In this document: positions 1 to 6,350 of the stretch, one piece after another | How the letters are laid out: every line of letters starts with the position of its first letter | Position numbering within the stretch: the first letter of the stretch is position 1 | Source: Aquificota bacterium | Lineage (GTDB): Bacteria > Thermosulfidibacterota > Thermosulfidibacteria > Thermosulfidibacterales > B14-G1 | NCBI GenBank assembly: GCA_015486015.1 | Contig: WFSL01000034.1 | Coordinates: forward strand, 1-9,728 | DNA length: 9,728 nucleotides | Direction: 5' to 3' | Notes under the pieces: generated by a model | What the model saw: only the letters and a program-made list of their open reading frames with translations | What the model was told of the DNA's origin: nothing | The model's database searches: none | Position numbers and translations under genes: made by a program

Positions 1-2
1 AT

Positions 3-962
3 CCCCTGGATCAGGGATTCTTGAAGGCACTTCTGGACAGGTTTGAGGAGATCTTGGTGGTGGAGGAGACCTATCCTGTTATGGAGATGCAGTTTCCTTG
101 CAGGGATAGGGTGAAGGGGAGGCTGTCCGGTCACCTCCCCATGGAGGGAGAAACCACCCCTGAGGCGGTGGAGGCCTTTCTGAATGGGGAAAAGGTACCA
201 GCAGCTGTGAGGGAGGAGAGGGATGCGAGGCCACGCCTATGCCCGGGTTGTGGTCATCGCCCGGTCTTTTTTGCCATAAGAGAGGTTTTCCCAGAAGGGA
301 TCTATCCAGGTGATATAGGCTGTTATACCTTGGGTGTGAATCTGGAAGCCGTGGATACTTGCCTCTGTATGGGGGCATCGGTGGGTCAAGCCTTGGGTTT
401 CACCAGGGCCTTGGGCCTGGGGAGGAAAGAACAGCCCGTGATAGCTACCATTGGTGATTCCACCTTCTATCATGCGGGGGTCCCTGCCCTGATAGAGGCA
501 GTTCATTCCCGTTCCCCCTTTGTACTGGTGATTCTGGACAACTCCGCTGCGGCCATGACGGGAGGACAGCCCACGCCAGAAGTACCCGGCGATGAAACAG
601 TCTCTCTCCCCATGGTGCAGCTTGTGAGGGGATGTGGTGTTAGGTTCTTGGAGGAAGTGAATGCCTATGATTATCCTCAAGTGAGGGGGGTGCTTAAGCG
701 GGCATGGGATTACGCCAGGATGTATAGGGAGGTAGCGGTGGTGTTGGTGAGAAGCCCCTGCGTTCTGTACAGCCCCTTGAAGAGGGAAAAGGCCTATAGA
801 GTGGATGAGGACTCCTGTGTGGGTTGTGGCATCTGCGCGGAGGAGTTTGAATGCCCTGCTATCTCTATGAAGGATGGAAAAGCCTTTATAGATCCTGGAC
901 AGTGCACAGGCTGTGGGGTGTGCGTCCATATCTGCCCTGCTGGGGCTATCGTTACTCTGTGA
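3..962 (+). CDS. iorA: Indolepyruvate:ferredoxin oxidoreductase, alpha subunit (5'-truncated)
   Basis: This is the C-terminal half of the TPP- and iron-sulfur-containing subunit that oxidatively decarboxylates aryl-pyruvates (from aromatic amino acids) to aryl-acetyl-CoA while reducing ferredoxin, in the cytoplasm. The frame is open to the window edge, reading PLDQGFLKALL, so the TTG at 21 is internal and the start lies upstream. About 320 of the family's usual ~600 residues are present; the N-terminal pyrimidine-binding domain is missing. Seen, numbered from codon 3: LCPGCGHRP near 79-87, GDIGCYTLG near 103, and the TPP-binding stretch GDSTFYHAG through LDNSAAAMTGG at about 151-188. A C-terminal ferredoxin domain carries CVGCGIC with a following CP and then CTGCGVC with CP (about 272-311). 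The extra spacing before the fourth Cys of the first cluster is typical of IorA. The partner iorB does not follow; the next gene is convergent. Confidence 0.93.
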   Translation, partial: PLDQGFLKALLDRFEEILVVEETYPVMEMQFPCRDRVKGRLSGHLPMEGETTPEAVEAFLNGEKVPAAVREERDARPRLCPGCGHRPVFFAIREVFPEGIYPGDIGCYTLGVNLEAVDTCLCMGASVGQALGFTRALGLGRKEQPVIATIGDSTFYHAGVPALIEAVHSRSPFVLVILDNSAAAMTGGQPTPEVPGDETVSLPMVQLVRGCGVRFLEEVNAYDYPQVRGVLKRAWDYARMYREVAVVLVRSPCVLYSPLKREKAYRVDEDSCVGCGICAEEFECPAISMKDGKAFIDPGQCTGCGVCVHICPAGAIVTL

Positions 963-1188
963 GCCAGGATCTATGCCGTTCCTTGGAGGTGACCTTCCCA
1001 CGAAGGATGGAGGCCCCAACAGTGTGAGAACTTGGGCCTCTGGCATGCCCCTATGGATCATTATGTAACTCTTGAAGTCCACCTGGCGGTAATTGAAACG
1101 TTCCTTGGAAGGGGGACCTTCCCGTTGGCACCGAGGGGGGGAGGATTGTAAATATAAGCAACGGGATAATGGCCCAATGCCTCTTCAT
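952..1188 (-). pseudogene. Frameshifted remnant of a small secreted protein gene
   Basis: An ATG at 1188-1186 overlaps the TGA of the upstream hydrolase (ATGA), the classic arrangement for translational coupling. It opens a 45-codon frame ending in TAG at 1051. Its start, MKRHWAIIPLLIFTIL, looks like a signal peptide. If one C is removed from the run of seven at 1141-1135 (minus-strand sense), the frame continues as KERFNYRQVDFKSY, then RGMPEAQVLTLLGPPS. This last stretch resembles the repeat motif of small periplasmic proteins and lipoproteins of the SmpA/DUF2845 kind, from memory and not searched. A second, compensating shift would lead through RGKVTSKERHRSWLTE to a TAA at 954-952, just inside the 3' end of iorA. 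The C-terminal part expected of that family is not visible. I read it as a decayed or truncated gene; an assembly indel in the homopolymer is the main alternative. Confidence 0.42.
975..1123. repeat. Imperfect direct repeat pair with hairpin potential
   Basis: Two near-identical segments lie about 124 nt apart. On the plus strand, CGTTCCTTGGAGGTGACC at 975 continues to TTCCC at 997, and CGTTCCTTGGAAGGGGGACC at 1099 continues to TTCCC at 1123. The second is two bases longer. Each has internal dyad symmetry: AGGT-G-ACCT in the first, and GGAAGG-GGGA-CCTTCC (1107-1122) in the second. Both fall inside the broken gene at 952-1188. Read on the minus strand, both encode a SKER tripeptide-plus-one in some frame. 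No U tract follows either stem, so they are not typical terminators. Confidence 0.5.
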
Positions 1189-2000
1189 AGTTCTCCTCTT
1201 AAGAACCTCTCTATAACGGTGAGGGCCTCACCACTCCACAAGGGGAAACCGTGCCCCTTTCCGTGGAAGATCCAGAGGATTACCCGTCCACCCCTCTTTC
1301 TCACTGCTTTGGTCAGCGTTATGCTCTCTTGTAAGGGGACAAGCCGATCCCTGTCTCCATGAATCACAAGTATAGGCTCTTGGAGCCCTGATAAGTGGGA
1401 GGGATTGACCACGGACCTATCCCACAGACATTCTGAAAAACTGAGGCCCGCATCCTGACAGGCGGTCTTGGATATGGCAAGGTAGATGGACCACCTCTTC
1501 AGGAGATCGGGCCTTTTCTTCTTTACATACCTCCATTGGATGATCCACTGTGTAGGGCCATAGGCATCTATCACAGAGCCTACCTGTTCCTTGCAGGCGG
1601 CCATGAGGGCCAAATAGCCACCGTGACTGGCCCCGATGAGATGGATGTCCCTGTTTTTTGTTTTCCATACCCTTCTTGCCAGTTGTATGCCCCTCTCTAC
1701 ATCTATAAGCTCTCCCCCTCCAAGGGAGCTGAAGCGGTAATCTACGGAAACGATATTGTATCGGTCACCCAGCGCCTGGGAAAACTTGTTGCAGAAAGTG
1801 GCTGCCTCCGGTGTAGAGCTAAAACCTCCATGAATCACCACCAGGGTAGGTCTCGAGGGCCCCCTGTAGTGGACGAAGAAGGGGCTGTATTGGAACTCCA
1901 TAGGGGTACATAAGGATGAAGCAAACAAAGACCCCTTCGCAGAAGAAAGGACCAGGGCCCAGGCCATCAACACCGGAAAGACCCTTTTATCCTTAAGCAT
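1185..2000 (-). CDS. Exported alpha/beta hydrolase (prolyl-oligopeptidase/dienelactone hydrolase-like)
   Basis: A serine hydrolase of the alpha/beta-hydrolase fold, 271 residues; the substrate is unknown. Seen: a basic N-terminus and hydrophobic stretch (residues 7-19) with a plausible signal-peptidase site after LFA (about 27), so probably periplasmic. The oxyanion-hole motif HGG is at 57-59, the nucleophile elbow GASHGG has Ser125, HGDRD holds the likely acid Asp218, and KGHGF holds His250, completing Ser-Asp-His in the expected order and spacing. Cys31 is not in a good lipobox, since Leu precedes it. ATG at 2000 is preceded by AAAGGGGG at good distance. The gene lies 71 nt downstream of acyl-CoA dehydrogenase 1 on the same strand, so co-transcription is likely, and its stop overlaps the start of the broken gene at 1188. 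A thioesterase or esterase role beside the acyl-CoA enzymes is possible, but its export argues against direct acyl-CoA work. Confidence 0.85.
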   Translation of the reverse strand: MLKDKRVFPVLMAWALVLSSAKGSLFASSLCTPMEFQYSPFFVHYRGPSRPTLVVIHGGFSSTPEAATFCNKFSQALGDRYNIVSVDYRFSSLGGGELIDVERGIQLARRVWKTKNRDIHLIGASHGGYLALMAACKEQVGSVIDAYGPTQWIIQWRYVKKKRPDLLKRWSIYLAISKTACQDAGLSFSECLWDRSVVNPSHLSGLQEPILVIHGDRDRLVPLQESITLTKAVRKRGGRVILWIFHGKGHGFPLWSGEALTVIERFLRGEL

Positions 2001-2071
2001 TCAGCCCCCTTTTGTGGGACTATAAATCTAAGTCATGGGATAGCCTCTGCAGCTACCACTCGAGCTACATT

Positions 2072-3253
2072 TTATTTATAGCTTCTGGGCATACCCATCA
2101 CATGCTCCCCTATATAGTTGAGGGCCATCTGTTGTGTGACTGGGGCAAGCCTCACCAGATTTATCTCTCTCCACCAACGTTCTACGTGATACTCCTTGGC
2201 ATAGCCGTATCCCCCCAGGGTCTGCATGGCCCAATATACGGCCTTTGTGGCATTCTCCACAGCCACCGCCTTTGCCATGTTGGCAGTGGCACCAATTTCC
2301 CTGTAGTGGGCCCCCCGATCAAAGAGCCACGCTGCCTTGTAGGATAAAAGCTCCGCGCTAACAAGGCCAGCATAGGCCTCTGCCAAGGGGTGTTGGAGTG
2401 CTTGGTAGCTCCCCACAGGATCTTCAAAGACCTTTCTCTGAGTCGAATACTCTACGGCGGTCTTGATGGCCAGTTTTCCAATTCCCACAGATGCCATAGT
2501 AAAGACCAGCCTCTCAGGATCCAACACGTTTAATAAAGGATACCATCCCTTGTCCACTTCAGCGAGCACTGCACTTTCAGGTACCCAGAGGTCTTCTATC
2601 ACTACCTCACATGACTTAGAGTAGTTGATGCCGTGCTTGGGGATGGGATTTACCTTCACCGCCGGGTTTGGCAGGTCTACCAGGAATAAAGTGATCCCAT
2701 GGGTCTTTTTGGGTGCCTCATCCAGCTTTGTGGTCCTGGTGATGAGGAGCATCCCCTTGGCCCTGTCGGCTCCACTGATAAATATCTTTGTACCATTGAT
2801 CCTGAAGCCGTTGCCTTCCCTCTTGGCAAAGGTCTCAGTTCGGAAGGTATTGGTCCCTGCATTGGGTTCTGTGAGGGCCATGCAGAATTCCAGCTTTCCT
2901 TTGGCCATATCTGGGAGGTATTTCTGCTTTTGCTCCTCTGTCCCGTATCTGACAATGGGCATAGCACCGAACACCTCAGTTAGGCAGATGTACCAGTTTC
3001 CCGCCATGCCGCACCCATTTTCGCAGAGCTCTTCTATCACCAGACTCAGTTCCGTCATCCCCAGACCCACGCCTCCGTACTTCTCTGGGATGACAATGCC
3101 CAGGAAACCTGCTTCACTTATGGCTTCCCAGAACTCTGTACCAAACTCCCCTTTCTCCTCCTTTTCATACCAGTAGTCAGGGGGGAAATCCTTGGCGATC
3201 TTCCTTGCAGTCTCAGCCATAAGCCTCTGTTCCTCTGTAAAGGTGAAGTCCAT
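2072..3253 (-). CDS. Acyl-CoA dehydrogenase 1 (isovaleryl-type catalytic Glu position)
   Basis: A cytoplasmic FAD-dependent acyl-CoA dehydrogenase that would introduce an alpha,beta double bond into an acyl-CoA and pass electrons to an electron-transfer flavoprotein. The 393 residues match the family's usual ~380-400. Seen: the N-terminal helical domain from MDFTFTEEQRLMAETARK, FAD-binding MALTEPNAGTNT (126-136), the beta domain with TKIFISGA (155-162), the C-terminal helical domain with RKVFEDPVGSYQALQ (273-287), and GGYGYAKEYHVER (347-359). The usual C-terminal YEGT catalytic motif is replaced by RLAPVT (368-373). Glu247 in LDPERLV sits where isovaleryl- and long-chain acyl-CoA dehydrogenases carry their catalytic base, so the enzyme is probably active. 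ATG at 3253 follows an excellent Shine-Dalgarno, and a near-consensus promoter lies upstream. Substrate not determinable; branched-chain or aryl-alkyl acyl-CoA are possibilities only. Confidence 0.95.
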   Translation of the reverse strand: MDFTFTEEQRLMAETARKIAKDFPPDYWYEKEEKGEFGTEFWEAISEAGFLGIVIPEKYGGVGLGMTELSLVIEELCENGCGMAGNWYICLTEVFGAMPIVRYGTEEQKQKYLPDMAKGKLEFCMALTEPNAGTNTFRTETFAKREGNGFRINGTKIFISGADRAKGMLLITRTTKLDEAPKKTHGITLFLVDLPNPAVKVNPIPKHGINYSKSCEVVIEDLWVPESAVLAEVDKGWYPLLNVLDPERLVFTMASVGIGKLAIKTAVEYSTQRKVFEDPVGSYQALQHPLAEAYAGLVSAELLSYKAAWLFDRGAHYREIGATANMAKAVAVENATKAVYWAMQTLGGYGYAKEYHVERWWREINLVRLAPVTQQMALNYIGEHVMGMPRSYK

Positions 3254-3258
3254 TTTAG

Positions 3259-3267
3259 CACCTCCTT
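3259..3267 (-). promoter_or_regulatory. Strong ribosome binding site for acyl-CoA dehydrogenase 1
   Basis: On the minus strand AAGGAGGTG lies 5 nt before the ATG at 3253. It is a near-perfect complement of the 16S rRNA 3' end and fixes that start codon. It is the strongest Shine-Dalgarno in the window. Confidence 0.85.
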
Positions 3268-3313
3268 AATGCTCGATTTTGCCCATTTGAGCAGGAGCTC
3301 TCTCTCAATTTTA

Positions 3314-3343
3314 ATTATATCAAACAATCGTTAACATAGTCAA
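3314..3343 (-). promoter_or_regulatory. Sigma70-type promoter upstream of acyl-CoA dehydrogenase 1
   Basis: Reading the minus strand, TTGACT (3343-3338, five of six to the -35 consensus) and TATAAT (3319-3314, perfect -10) are separated by 18 nt, and an AT-rich stretch follows. Transcription would start about 50 nt before the ATG at 3253. The spacer contains the palindrome GTTAAC and the short inverted repeat AAC-N4-GTT, which could be a repressor operator. The promoter lies in the 213-nt gap after acyl-CoA dehydrogenase 2, so dehydrogenase 1, the hydrolase and the broken gene can be expressed without dehydrogenase 2. The rest of the gap holds no gene I can support, only a small 5-bp stem (3440-3454) without a U tract. 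Confidence 0.65.
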
Positions 3344-3466
3344 CAGGCAGTGGGTGGTATATTTCACAATTTGCCCATCGGTCCAATGGAGGAGCCTGCT
3401 TGCAAATCGACTTGTTTGTTGTGCCTAATGGGTTTATTGCCCTGTTTCCCAGGGTGTTAGTTTGGA

Positions 3467-4612
3467 TTAGTTATGAAGGTGTTTCATTACATGTCTGCCC
3501 AGCACTACCTTGGCCACCTGTGCTGTGCCTGTACTTGGGATGGTTACATAAGCATCTCTCAAGAGACGCTCCATTGTGTATCCTTTGATGGCGCTGTATC
3601 CCCCATGGATTTCAGCGGCTTGGCGGGCGCATTTGAAAGCTGCCTCGCAAGCCATATATTTGGCTAAGGTGGCTTCTACGTCTGCGTCTTCTCCATGATC
3701 CAACAGGCTTGCAGCGCGATAGAGCAAGAGTTTGGCCCCTTCCGCCTGTGCATAGATGTCGGCCAGCAAAAATTGTATGGCCTGAAGATCGGAGATAGGT
3801 CTGCCGTACAACTCCCTTTCTCTGGCAAAGCGGGCCCCATGTACAAGGGATGCATAACAGATGCCCAATGCTACGGCAGCCATTCCGGGTCTGCCTGCTT
3901 GGTTGATGGTGGCCAGCACCTGCTTCATCCCTTCCCCCTCTTTCCCTACCAGATTGTCGAGTGGGACTTTGCATTCCTGAAGCACAATCTCTCCAGTAGT
4001 GGCTCCCCTAAGCCCCATCTTTCTCTCCTTTCTCCCTAAGGAGAAGCCTGGGAAGGTATTCTCTAAGATGAAAGTTGAGAGACCTTTGCTTCCTTCCCCA
4101 GTCCTTGCCAAGGTTGCGTGGATCTTTGCCAGGTGAGAGTTTGAGATGAAGCATTTCCTTCCTGTTAGGACATAGCAGTTTCCCCTCTTCGCCGCCCTGG
4201 TTTGGATGCCAGCCACATCGGAGCCGCCAGTGGGTTCTGTGACGGATAGGGAACCCAGGGCCTCTCCCGAGGTTAAGAGTGGAAGGTATCGGCTCTTTTG
4301 CTCTTGGGTACCGAAGGTCTGTATCAGGTACGTACATACAAAGTGCCCTTCTAAGGTGAGTCCCACTCCTGGGCATACCTTGGCAATTTCTTCTATGACA
4401 ATGGTTTTGGCCACGTGTCCCATCCCGGTTCCTCCATACTCTGGGGGGGTTATGATGCCCAGGATGCCCATTTGAGCGAGCTTTGGAATGAGGCATGGAT
4501 CAAACTCACCTTCAGTCTCCATCTTCTCTACCAAAGGGGCAATCTCTCTCTCTGCAAACTCTGCTATGGATTTTCTCAGGAGCTCTTCCCTCTCGGTAAA
4601 TCCGAATTCCAC
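3467..4612 (-). CDS. Acyl-CoA dehydrogenase 2, lacking the usual catalytic Glu
   Basis: An acyl-CoA dehydrogenase-fold flavoprotein of 381 residues, complete in all three domains. Seen: N-terminal helical domain (MEFGFTEREELLRKS), SVTEPTGGSDVAG (123-135) for FAD binding, GRKCFISN (151-158), GKEGEGMKQVLA (223-234), and the C-terminal domain with RELYGRPISDLQAIQ (266-280) and MERLLRDAYVTIPSTGT (348-363). At the C-terminal catalytic position, where most members read EGT, this one reads TGT (Thr361). At the alternative isovaleryl-type position the sequence is NQAGRPG, with no acid. Glu88 in TLEGH aligns with MCAD Glu99 at the base of the acyl pocket and is the only candidate base I can see. The start is GTG at 4612 with GGGAGG upstream; a TATAAT at 4656-4651 lacks a good -35 box. 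Family membership is certain. The reaction is not: it could be an unusual dehydrogenase, an enoyl-CoA reductase, or another ACAD-fold reaction. Confidence 0.93.
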   Translation of the reverse strand: MEFGFTEREELLRKSIAEFAEREIAPLVEKMETEGEFDPCLIPKLAQMGILGIITPPEYGGTGMGHVAKTIVIEEIAKVCPGVGLTLEGHFVCTYLIQTFGTQEQKSRYLPLLTSGEALGSLSVTEPTGGSDVAGIQTRAAKRGNCYVLTGRKCFISNSHLAKIHATLARTGEGSKGLSTFILENTFPGFSLGRKERKMGLRGATTGEIVLQECKVPLDNLVGKEGEGMKQVLATINQAGRPGMAAVALGICYASLVHGARFARERELYGRPISDLQAIQFLLADIYAQAEGAKLLLYRAASLLDHGEDADVEATLAKYMACEAAFKCARQAAEIHGGYSAIKGYTMERLLRDAYVTIPSTGTAQVAKVVLGRHVMKHLHN

Positions 4613-4704
4613 CGTAATACCTCCCTGCTAAGTTTACGGATACTCCTTTTATTATACCCTCCTTTTCCTGTAAAGATGAAGCAAAACTCCAGATGGGGGG
4701 AGGT

Positions 4705-6003
4705 ATGAAGGTCTTGGTGGTTGGAAGTGGTGGCAGGGAGCATACCCTGGTGTGGAAGATTGCCCAGAGCCCATTGGTGGAATCTGTATACGCAACGCCT
4801 GGAAACGGTGGGATATGTAGAGAACCAAAGACCCAGTGTCTGCCTTGGCCAGGCTCCTTAGAGGCGCTGGCAGATATGGCCTTGGAGATGGGCATAGATC
4901 TCACGGTAGTGGGGCCCGAGGACCCTTTGGCAGAAGGGATAGTAGATGTTTTTCAGTCTAAGGGGCTTTTAATATTTGGGCCTTGTAAGGCCGCTGCCCG
5001 ATTGGAAGGGAGCAAGGCCTTTGCCAAGGAGTTTATGAGCCGTTTTGGTATCCCCACCGCTGAATACAGCATCTTTTCTGACCCCAAGGAGGCAAAGTCC
5101 TTTATCAGAGGAGTGGGTGCCCCCATTGTGGTAAAGGCTGATGGGCTTGCTGCTGGTAAAGGTTCCATTGTCTGTCGTACTATAGAAGATGCCCTTAGTG
5201 CTGTAGACAGGATCATGATAGAAAAGGTCTTTGGTGATGCAGGTAACAGGGTGGTGGTGGAGGAGCTTCTTGTGGGGGAGGAGGCCTCCTTTCTCGCTAT
5301 TACTGATGGCGAGCATGTCTATCCCCTGGCTGGTTCGCAGGATCACAAACCTGTCTTTGACAATGATGAGGGTCCCAACACGGGTGGGATGGGGGCTTAT
5401 TCTCCTGCACCTGTGATCACCCCATTGGTATATGAGCGGGTAATGGAACGGGTGATGAGGCCTGTAGTAGAGGGGATGAGGGAGATGGGTCATCCCTTTA
5501 AAGGGGTGATCTACGCTGGGCTCATGATTAGGGATGAGGATCCAAAGGTACTGGAGTTCAATGTGCGCTTTGGGGATCCTGAAGCTCAGCCTATCCTTAT
5601 GCGCATGGAAAGTGACATAGTGCCTGCCCTTATGGCCTCTATAGAGGGGGGAATAGATCATGTCGAGATTACCTACAAGTCCCAGGCTGCTGTGTGTGTG
5701 GTGATGGCGTCAGGGGGATATCCCGGAAGATACGAAAAGGGCTTTGAAATTGAGGGCTTGGAGGATGTGGAGGGAATGGAGGGCGTGAAGGTTTTCCATG
5801 CAGGCACCATTGAGAGAGATGGTAGGATTGTGACTAATGGAGGTCGGGTTTTAGGGGTGACGGCCTTAGGGGGGGACATCAGGGAGGCTATAGCCAGAGC
5901 ATATAGCGCTGTGGAGAAGATACATTGGCCAGGCGTTCATTACCGTAGGGACATTGGTGCCAAGGCCTTGAGGAGGATGGGAGGGGGGTCTTGTCCTTGT
6001 TGA
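4705..6003 (+). CDS. purD: Phosphoribosylamine--glycine ligase (GAR synthetase)
   Basis: Second step of de novo purine synthesis: ATP-dependent joining of 5-phosphoribosylamine and glycine to glycinamide ribonucleotide, in the cytoplasm. The 432 residues are full length. Seen: the N-domain start MKVLVVGSGGREH, VVGPEDPLAEGI (68-79), the ATP-grasp domain with SKAFAKEFM (103-111), VKADGLAAGKGS (143-154), VVVEELLVGEEAS (183-195), SQDHKPVFDNDEGPNTGGMG (211-230), and metal/ATP residues in LEFNVRFGDPEAQ (283-295), followed by the C-domain SGGYPG (336-341). The ATG at 4705 is preferred because the family begins there; an in-frame ATG at 4693 would add only MGGG. The G-rich GGGGGGAGGT abuts the 4705 start unusually closely, so the start is not settled. 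It is the first gene of the rightward run, 92 nt from the divergent dehydrogenase. The usual neighbours purH and purE are not adjacent here. Confidence 0.97.
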   Translation: MKVLVVGSGGREHTLVWKIAQSPLVESVYATPGNGGICREPKTQCLPWPGSLEALADMALEMGIDLTVVGPEDPLAEGIVDVFQSKGLLIFGPCKAAARLEGSKAFAKEFMSRFGIPTAEYSIFSDPKEAKSFIRGVGAPIVVKADGLAAGKGSIVCRTIEDALSAVDRIMIEKVFGDAGNRVVVEELLVGEEASFLAITDGEHVYPLAGSQDHKPVFDNDEGPNTGGMGAYSPAPVITPLVYERVMERVMRPVVEGMREMGHPFKGVIYAGLMIRDEDPKVLEFNVRFGDPEAQPILMRMESDIVPALMASIEGGIDHVEITYKSQAAVCVVMASGGYPGRYEKGFEIEGLEDVEGMEGVKVFHAGTIERDGRIVTNGGRVLGVTALGGDIREAIARAYSAVEKIHWPGVHYRRDIGAKALRRMGGGSCPC

Positions 6004-6029
6004 GAAGGATCCAGAGGCAGGTGTGAACT

Positions 6030-6317
6030 GTGAAGGTGAGCAGGGTGGTGATCTATCCCTTTGACACCTCCACATTGGGGGGTCAGGTGAAGGCCATGGC
6101 CGATGTGGAGTTGGAGGGGGAGCTTCTTATCAAGGGCTTTAAGGTGGTGGCCAGCAAAAAGGGAGGTGTCTTTATCAGCTATCCTTCTAAGAGGGTCCAT
6201 GGAGGGAGGTTTGTGGATATAGTGATACCCCTCTCAAGGGGGCTTAAGGAGCATATAAAGGAGGAGATTCTGAAGGCGTATGGTGATGAGGGGGGTGATG
6301 CAACTCTGAGGGGTTGA
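6030..6317 (+). CDS. spoVG: SpoVG-family nucleic-acid-binding protein
   Basis: A small (95-residue) homologue of SpoVG. The family is known as a site-specific DNA/RNA-binding regulator affecting septation and sporulation in Firmicutes and gene expression more broadly in other bacteria. Seen: the beta-rich start VSRVVIYPFDTST, GGQVKAMADVELEGELLI (18-34) corresponding to the RMRAIASITLDHEFVV region of SpoVG as I recall it, IKGFKVV (34-40), and the hallmark GVFISYPSKR (46-55), then GRFVDIVIPLSRGLKEHI (59-76) leading into a C-terminal helix. The start is GTG at 6030 with only a weak AGGCAGGTG upstream. It follows purD by 26 nt and precedes ispH by about 33 nt, so it is probably co-transcribed with both. 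In this organism a sporulation role is not implied; control of neighbouring genes or of RNA is a guess. Confidence 0.88.
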   Translation: MKVSRVVIYPFDTSTLGGQVKAMADVELEGELLIKGFKVVASKKGGVFISYPSKRVHGGRFVDIVIPLSRGLKEHIKEEILKAYGDEGGDATLRG

Positions 6318-6350
6318 GTGGCCGGGTAGGCCCAGGATGTAGAGGTGGGC

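Noticed and set aside
1010-1040. GAGGCCC / GGGCCTC inverted repeat as a terminator for iorA
   Set aside because: The stem is good but the loop is long, there is no following U tract on either strand, and it coincides with the LLGPP-coding part of the remnant.
237-1082. A 281-codon minus-strand open frame across the 3' half of iorA
   Set aside because: Only its first ~40 codons, beyond the end of iorA, look like protein (the remnant described). The rest is antisense to the well-supported TPP and ferredoxin motifs.
3440-3454. CCCTG-N5-CAGGG hairpin after acyl-CoA dehydrogenase 2 as a terminator
   Set aside because: The stem is only five base pairs and no run of U follows on either strand.
4651-4656. 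TATAAT on the minus strand as a full promoter for acyl-CoA dehydrogenase 2
   Set aside because: The -10 is perfect, but no acceptable -35 hexamer occurs at 16-18 nt and there is no extended -10. It is mentioned with the gene only as a possibility.
4969-5661. A 230-codon open frame antisense to purD
   Set aside because: PurD motifs cover the whole stretch on the plus strand, and the antisense product is His/Pro-rich and featureless.
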